Assembly: GCF_024137025.1 (NCBI RefSeq)
Contig: NZ_JAMYJR010000028.1
Coordinates: forward strand, 62,001 to 126,000
Reading direction: 5' to 3'
DNA length: 64,000 bases
DNA from: Paractinoplanes aksuensis
Lineage (GTDB): Bacteria; Actinomycetota; Actinomycetes; Mycobacteriales; Micromonosporaceae
A program made the position numbers and the translations under genes. The notes beneath the pieces were generated by a model that saw only the letters and a list, made by a program, of their open reading frames with translations, searched no databases and was not told the origin of the DNA. This document shows, piece by piece, positions 59,594 through 64,000 of this stretch (its first letter is position 1; every line of letters starts with the position of its first letter).

Positions 59594-60078
59594 TTGGTCA
59601 CGGCGAGGGGAGCCATGCCGCCGCACTTCTCGCCGGCCGCGGCCATCTTCTTCACGTCGACCGTCTTCTCGGACAGCGCCACCGCGCCCGTCTCCGGGTC
59701 CGGGTCCGGGAAGTCCGGCAACCCGTTCTCGCGCATGCACTTCGAGAGCGCCCGCGCCTTTTCCAGATCCTCGGCCGAGACCTTCTGCGGTTCCCCAGCG
59801 GCCCCGGCCGGAATGAGGTCACGGCATTTCTCGTCCGCCTTCTCCATGGTCTTCAACTCGGGCGAGCCCGCCTTCATGGCCGGGGCGCCCAGCACCCCGT
59901 TGCCGTTCGGATCGGGCATGTCGACGCCGTTGGCCCGCATGCATTTCGCGTACGCCCGCAATTGGCTCTTCTCATCGGCCGTCGAGGCCGAAGGACTCGG
60001 TGCGGCGCCGTTCCCGGCCTGCGAACAGCCGGTCAGCGCGAGGGTCAGAAGCGTCAGGGGTACGAGGATTCGTCTCAT
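59590..60078 (-). CDS. Lipoprotein of an actinobacterial efflux operon
   Basis: The product is 162 residues. The lipoprotein signal MRRILVPLTLLTLALTGC has lipobox LTGC. The mature part contains two related repeats: LRAYAKCMRANGVDMPDPN and ALSKCMRENGLPDFPDPDP, each with CMRxNG and a P-DP motif, and a terminal KCGGMAPLAV. The free cysteines might form disulfides or bind metal. It is the first gene of the four-gene exporter operon and lies opposite the two-component system. Confidence 0.85.
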   Translation of the reverse strand: MRRILVPLTLLTLALTGCSQAGNGAAPSPSASTADEKSQLRAYAKCMRANGVDMPDPNGNGVLGAPAMKAGSPELKTMEKADEKCRDLIPAGAAGEPQKVSAEDLEKARALSKCMRENGLPDFPDPDPETGAVALSEKTVDVKKMAAAGEKCGGMAPLAVTK

Positions 60079-60127
60079 GCGGCCCAGCCCACCCGACCGC
60101 CCGTAAGATCATCATCAGCGCGGACGC

Positions 60128-60144
60128 TTACAGGATTCTTATAG
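60128..60144. promoter_or_regulatory. Tandem direct repeat, candidate OmpR-type response-regulator site
   Basis: TTACAG at 60128-60133 and TTATAG at 60139-60144 are near-identical hexamers with an 11-bp spacing, one helical turn, as preferred by OmpR/PhoB-family dimers. They lie in the 88-bp gap between the divergent exporter operon and the response-regulator gene. Binding by that regulator is inference. Confidence 0.45.
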
Positions 60145-60166
60145 CCGGGCCGGTAACCATGTCCCG

Positions 60167-60817
60167 ATGCGTGTGCTTATCGCCGAGGACGAGATCGTGA
60201 TGGCCGGCGCGATCGCCGAGGGGCTCCGGCTCCAGGCGCTCGCCGTCGACACCGTGCACGACGGGGACGAGGCCCTGCAACGGCTCGCGGTCAACGAGTA
60301 CGACGTGCTGGTGCTCGATCGCGACCTGCCGAAGGTGCACGGCGACGACGTGTGCCGGGCCGTTGCCGGCGGTGACGTCCGCATCCTGATGCTCACGGCC
60401 GCGGGCGAGCTCGCCGACCGCGTACACGGGCTGGGTCTGGGGGCCGACGACTACCTGGCCAAACCGTTCGCGTTCGCCGAGCTGGTGGCCCGGGTGCGGG
60501 CGCTCGGCCGCCGGGCCCGCCCGGCCTCGCCACCCGTGCTGGAACGGGCCGGTCTGCGCCTGGACACCACCCACCGCGAGGTCTTCCGGGACGGGCGGGT
60601 GGTCGGGCTCTCGCGCAAGGAGTTCGCCGTGCTGGAGGAGCTGCTGCGGGCCGACGGCGCCGTGGTCAGCACCGAACAGCTGCTGGAACGGGCCTGGGAC
60701 GAGCACACCGACCCGTTCACCAATGTCGTGCGGGTGGTCGTGATGACGCTGCGCCGCAAGCTCGGCCCGCCCGCCGTGGTCGAGACCGTCACCGGCGTCG
60801 GGTACCGGATCCGATGA
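60167..60817 (+). CDS. OmpR-family response regulator
   Basis: The product is 216 residues. The receiver domain has the acidic pair (LIAEDEIVMA), phospho-Asp in VLVLDRDLPKVHGDDV, Thr in LMLTAAGE, and Lys in YLAKPFAFAELVARV. The winged-helix C-terminus is intact: HREVFRDGRVVGLSRKEFAVLEELL, VVSTEQLLERAWDEH, FTNVVRVVVMTLRRKLGPP, GVGYRIR. It overlaps the histidine-kinase start by 4 nt and is divergent from the exporter operon, which it likely controls. Confidence 0.95.
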   Translation: MRVLIAEDEIVMAGAIAEGLRLQALAVDTVHDGDEALQRLAVNEYDVLVLDRDLPKVHGDDVCRAVAGGDVRILMLTAAGELADRVHGLGLGADDYLAKPFAFAELVARVRALGRRARPASPPVLERAGLRLDTTHREVFRDGRVVGLSRKEFAVLEELLRADGAVVSTEQLLERAWDEHTDPFTNVVRVVVMTLRRKLGPPAVVETVTGVGYRIR

Positions 60818-61959
60818 GCCACCGCTGGACCGTCCGCCTGCGCCTGACCGTGCTCTACGGCGGCCTGTTCGTGCTGGCCGGGGCGGCGCTGCTGACCATC
60901 ACCTACCTGCTGCTGGGGCAGGCCCTCGAGCGGCAGCCGGTCAGCACCGCGGCCGTGCTCGCCATCGACACCGCCATCCAGCCGACCCAGCCGCTGCCGG
61001 ACGAGATCAACCTCGTCCGCACGGCCGGGCTGGTGCGCGACCTGCAGTCCGACTTCCGGGACGCCACCTTGACGTCGTTGCTGCAGCAGGGCGGCCTGGC
61101 CCTGGCCGCGGTGGCCGTGGCCGGGGTGGTCGCGGCCTGGTTCGCGGCCGGCCGCACGCTACGCCCGATCGCCGAGATCACCGCCACCGCCCGCCGCGTC
61201 GCCGGCCGCAACCTGCACGAGCGGATCGGCCTGACCGGCCCCCGCGACGAGCTGCGCCGGCTGGCCGACACGTTCGACGACATGCTGGCCCGGCTGGACA
61301 CGGCGTTCGCGGCCCAGCGCCGGTTCGCGGCCAACGCCTCGCACGAGCTGCGGACCCCGCTGGCCATCAACCGCACCCTGATCGAGGTCGCGCTGGCCCA
61401 TCCCCACCCCTCTCCCGACGTACGCCGGCTGGGCGAGGCGCTGCTGGCCGTGAACGCCCGGCACACCCGCCTGATCGACGGCCTGCTGCTGCTGGCCCGC
61501 GGCGACCAGGAGCTGGCCGACCCGGTCCCGCTCGACCTGGCCGACATCGCGGAGCACGTGGCCGCCCTGGCCCCGGCCGGCGGCCCCACGGTGACCGTGG
61601 CGACCGCGCCGTCCCCGCTGCGGGGCGACCCGGTGCTGCTGGAACGCCTGGTGCAGAACCTGGTCGAGAACGCGCTCGCCTACAACGTCCCCGGTGGTTC
61701 GGTCACCGTGACCTGCAAGCCGGGCGAACTGACGGTGACCAACACCGGCCCGGCCGTCACCGCGGCCGAGATCCCCCGCCTGTTCGAGCCGTTCCAGCGC
61801 CTGACCGACCGCGTCGGCTCGGCCACCGGCACCGGCCTCGGCCTGTCGATCGTCCGCGCCGTGGCCCGCGCCCACGGCGGCACCGCGACCGCCACCCCCG
61901 GCCCGTCCGGTGGTCTGACGGTCCGAGTCGGTTTCGCCCCGCCATCGGCAGGGTCGTGA
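60814..61959 (+). CDS. Sensor histidine kinase (HAMP, HisKA, HATPase)
   Basis: The product is 381 residues. TM1 is LTVLYGGLFVLAGAALLTITYLLL, TM2 is GGLALAAVAVAGVVAAWFAAG, with a ~55-residue loop outside. HAMP follows (RTLRPIAEITATARRVAGRNL), then HisKA with the phospho-His in FAANASHELRTPLAINR, and the ATPase domain (NLVENALAYNVPGG, GTGLGLSIVRAVARAHGG). It phosphorylates the response regulator encoded immediately upstream. Confidence 0.95.
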   Translation: MSHRWTVRLRLTVLYGGLFVLAGAALLTITYLLLGQALERQPVSTAAVLAIDTAIQPTQPLPDEINLVRTAGLVRDLQSDFRDATLTSLLQQGGLALAAVAVAGVVAAWFAAGRTLRPIAEITATARRVAGRNLHERIGLTGPRDELRRLADTFDDMLARLDTAFAAQRRFAANASHELRTPLAINRTLIEVALAHPHPSPDVRRLGEALLAVNARHTRLIDGLLLLARGDQELADPVPLDLADIAEHVAALAPAGGPTVTVATAPSPLRGDPVLLERLVQNLVENALAYNVPGGSVTVTCKPGELTVTNTGPAVTAAEIPRLFEPFQRLTDRVGSATGTGLGLSIVRAVARAHGGTATATPGPSGGLTVRVGFAPPSAGS

Positions 61960-62028
61960 CCCTGGTAGCCGCTCGGGCCGCGGCCGGGACCTCGGCCGCC
62001 ATCGCTGCCGCCTCTGTTCCCGGCGTCG

Positions 62029-62196
62029 ATGCCCACCGCTACGGCATCCTGCATCCGCGCCGGGCTTCTGGGCGGCGGCTGCTCGACCAACGATGTCCTT
62101 ATCCATCCGGTCACGGGTCGATATCACGATTGCGGGAACCCAGCCGGGTGGCTTGCCGCCGACAACGCCGCAGCGGCTACTGGTTCGGTGTCGTAG
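62029..62196 (+). other. Short ORF of uncertain status, possible gene tail
   Basis: A 55-codon plus-strand frame reads MPTATASCIRAGLLGGGCST, then NDVLIHPVTGRYHDCGNPAG and WLAADNAAAATGSVS, stop. The last ~35 residues look protein-like, but there is no ribosome site and I recognise no family. It might be the tail of a deleted gene. The rest of the 61960-62205 gap shows no clear feature. Confidence 0.2.
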
Positions 62197-62205
62197 AGCT
62201 CGGAC

Positions 62206-63081
62206 TCAGACTGCCGGCTCGCGCTCGCGGCGGCGGGTGACGAGGTAGCCGAAGGCGGCGGCGGTGAAGAACATGACGATGCCGTAGACGGCGGCCGGGA
62301 CGGCCATCTCGGTGCTGTTCAGCAGGGCCGGGCTGACCGCGATGGCGATGGCCAGGGTGCTGTTGTGGATGCCGATCTCCATGCCGACGGCGATCGACTC
62401 GCGGCGGCCGACGCCGGCCAGCCGGGGTGCGCCGTACCCGATGGCCAGGCTGATCACGTTGAAGACGAGCACCGCCAGACCGACGGACACGAGGTAGTCG
62501 GTGATGTTGTCGCGCTCCCGCAGCACGGTGCCGGCGATCACCGCGACCAGCACGACGACGGACACAATTTTCACCGGCCGGGCCAGCCGGTCGGCCAGCC
62601 CCGGGAACCGGGCCCGCAGCGCCATGCCGATGGCCACCGGCACCAGCACGATCGCGAAGACCTGGAGCACCTTGTCGAACTGCAGGCCGATCGACCCGGC
62701 ATCCGGCAGGAAGTGCGCGGCCGAGAGGTTCACGATGATCGGCAGGGTGACCACCGCCAGCACCGAGTTGACCGCGGTAAGGGTCACGTTGAGGGCCACG
62801 TGCCCGCCGAACAAATGGCTGTAGAGATTCGCCGTCGTGCCACCCGGTGACGCCGCGAGAAGCATCATGCCGACTGCCAGTACGGGTGGCAGGTCGAGCG
62901 CCACGACCAGGGCGAAGCACAGCGCGGGCAGCAGCAGAACCTGGCAGCCGAGCGCGATCAGGGCCGCCTTCGGATAGCTGACGACGCGCCGGAAGTCGGC
63001 CACGGTCAGGCCGAGACCGAGGCCGAGCATGATGATGCCGAGCGCGATCGGGAGACCGACAGTGGTCAATGGCGAGTCCAT
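62206..63081 (-). CDS. Bile acid:sodium symporter (BASS) family transporter
   Basis: The product is 291 residues with about nine hydrophobic helices. The BASS pattern is clear: LPIALGIIMLGLGLGLTVADFRR, LAASPGGTTANLYSHLFGG with the crossover helix, and GMEIGIHNSTLAIAIA in the second half. Members move organic anions with sodium. The natural substrate here is unknown. It is divergent from the GH16 gene. Confidence 0.92.
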   Translation of the reverse strand: MDSPLTTVGLPIALGIIMLGLGLGLTVADFRRVVSYPKAALIALGCQVLLLPALCFALVVALDLPPVLAVGMMLLAASPGGTTANLYSHLFGGHVALNVTLTAVNSVLAVVTLPIIVNLSAAHFLPDAGSIGLQFDKVLQVFAIVLVPVAIGMALRARFPGLADRLARPVKIVSVVVLVAVIAGTVLRERDNITDYLVSVGLAVLVFNVISLAIGYGAPRLAGVGRRESIAVGMEIGIHNSTLAIAIAVSPALLNSTEMAVPAAVYGIVMFFTAAAFGYLVTRRREREPAV

Positions 63082-63124
63082 GCCGCTGCATTCTGCCGCA
63101 GTGTTGATCTCGGCCCCATTGCCC

Positions 63125-63146
63125 GAACGGACATCGACATCCGTTC
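63125..63146. promoter_or_regulatory. Inverted repeat in the transporter/glycosidase intergenic region
   Basis: GAACGGA (63125-63131) and TCCGTTC (63140-63146) form a perfect 7-bp dyad with an 8-nt spacer, 44 bp upstream of the symporter start and in the divergent promoter region. It could be an operator for either gene. Confidence 0.4.
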
Positions 63147-63184
63147 ATGTTTGACTCGATCACTTAACGAGTTCGAAACTTCTC

Positions 63185-63198
63185 TGAGAGCGCTCCCC
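63185..63198. promoter_or_regulatory. CebR/LacI-type operator upstream of the GH16 gene
   Basis: TGAGAGCGCTCCCC matches 12 of 14 positions of the known Streptomyces CebR operator TGGGAGCGCTCCCA, with the GAGCGCTC core intact. It lies 32 bp before the ATG of the glycosidase gene. A LacI-family repressor responding to a beta-glucan oligosaccharide is likely (inference from family knowledge). Confidence 0.6.
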
Positions 63199-63230
63199 GA
63201 AGCGTGTAGCCCGAGTAGAAGGGCGAACCC

Positions 63231-64000
63231 ATGACTGTCCGCACCCGCCTCCTGGTCGCTGCCATCGCCACCGGCGCCCTGGCCGCCCCGATCGCACTGG
63301 CCGTCTCGGCCGGCGCCGCCCTGCCCCCGCCGCCGTCGGGCTGGACCCAGGTCTGGGCCGACGACTTCACCGGCGCCGCCGGCACCCTGCCCAACGGCGC
63401 CAACTGGATCATCGACACCGGCACCAGCTATCCCGGCGGCCCGCCGCAGTGGGGGACCGGCGAGATCCAGACGTACACCAACAGCACCAGCAACGTCGCC
63501 CACGACGGCGGCGGCAACCTGCGCATCACGCCCCTGCGCAACGGATCCGGCCAGTGGACCTCGGCCCGGATCGAGACCCAGCGCACCGACTTCAAGGCGC
63601 CGGCCAACGGGGTGCTGCGGATGGAGGGCCGCATCCAGATGCCCAACGTCACCGGCAACGCGGCCCTCGGCTACTGGCCCGCGTTCTGGGCGCTGGGCGC
63701 GCCCTACCGCGCCGACCGTTACAGCTGGCCTGCCATCGGCGAGTTCGACGTGATGGAGAACGTCAACGGGATCAACTCGGTCTGGGGCGTGCTGCACTGC
63801 GGCGTGAACCCGGGCGGGCCGTGCAACGAGACCAACGGCCTCGGCGCCAGCCGCGGGTGCCCCGGCTCGACGTGTCAGGGCAACTTCCATACGTACGCCT
63901 TCGAATGGGACCGCAGCGTCTCGCCCAATCAACTGCGGTGGTACGTGGACGGCCAGCAGTTCCATGCCGTGAACCAGAACCAGGTCGGCGAGCCGCACTG
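63231..64000 (+). CDS. Secreted glycoside hydrolase family 16 protein (5' part)
   Basis: The gene starts at ATG 63231 and runs off the window; ~256 residues are visible. A Sec signal peptide (TVRTRLLVAAIATGALAAPI, ending SAGAALPP) is followed by a GH16 catalytic domain: WADDFTGAAGTLPNGANW, GGGNLRITPL, GYWPAFWALG, and the active-site IGEFDVMENVNG (ExDxxE, with nucleophile and acid/base Glu). WGVLHCG and AFEWDRSVSPNQLRWYVDGQ continue the sandwich. It probably cleaves beta-1,3(1,4)-glucans outside the cell. It is likely controlled by the operator at 63185-63198. Confidence 0.93.
   Translation, partial: MTVRTRLLVAAIATGALAAPIALAVSAGAALPPPPSGWTQVWADDFTGAAGTLPNGANWIIDTGTSYPGGPPQWGTGEIQTYTNSTSNVAHDGGGNLRITPLRNGSGQWTSARIETQRTDFKAPANGVLRMEGRIQMPNVTGNAALGYWPAFWALGAPYRADRYSWPAIGEFDVMENVNGINSVWGVLHCGVNPGGPCNETNGLGASRGCPGSTCQGNFHTYAFEWDRSVSPNQLRWYVDGQQFHAVNQNQVGEPH

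Overview
The window looks like chromosomal DNA of a high-GC actinomycete, most likely a Micromonosporaceae member (Actinoplanes-like). The reasons are very high GC at third codon positions, many GTG starts, frequent 4-nt stop/start overlaps, large LuxR-type ATPase regulators, a DUF2613 protein and an AftD-like arabinosyltransferase. The genus is an inference. I see no rRNA, tRNA, CRISPR array, insertion sequence or prophage. Most of the window is ordinary core and accessory chromosome, dotted with small gene remnants.

Layout. 1-13 kb holds a mixed set: an amidohydrolase end with a YciI protein, a DUF4326 gene convergent with an unnamed conserved gene, a membrane protein, a secreted basic protein, a SUKH protein, a WYL regulator divergent from an epoxide hydrolase, a kinase-like stub, a chemoreceptor and a secreted M19-like amidohydrolase. 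13.4-19.2 kb is a complete oligopeptide ABC importer operon (binding protein, two permeases, two ATPases) with repeats in its promoter region. 20.1-29.8 kb carries three large LuxR/AAA regulators in a row; two of them are co-directional and nearly contiguous with a thioredoxin-reductase-like flavoprotein. A perfect 14-bp inverted repeat covers the Shine-Dalgarno sequence of the middle regulator.

31-49.4 kb is a cell-envelope polysaccharide region. A four-gene minus-strand operon (sugar dehydrogenase, GT2, epimerase, flippase) faces an FkbM methyltransferase and two large membrane glycosyltransferase-like proteins. After these come a DUF2613 peptide, a GT4 enzyme, a VWA protein, the 1389-residue AftD-like enzyme, a methyltransferase and a DUF3068 protein. 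Several resemble the mycobacterial Rv0224c-Rv0227c and Rv0236c/Rv0236A genes, so I read this as arabinan/arabinogalactan-type wall assembly.

49.4-52.3 kb encodes three type IV pilin-like proteins; the last carries a large C-terminal lectin-like region. It diverges from a complete Ser/Thr kinase. 54.4-62 kb has two two-component systems. One has an internally shortened response regulator. The other is complete and diverges from a lipoprotein-adaptor-ATPase-permease efflux operon. The window ends with a bile-acid:sodium-symporter-family protein and the 5' part of a secreted GH16 glycosidase behind a LacI/CebR-like operator.

Decay is a recurring theme: at least four gene remnants, plus several proteins that lack a key residue (the P-loop Lys of one regulator, the CxxC of the reductase, the catalytic Asp of the kinase stub, the motif Arg of the CPBP protein).
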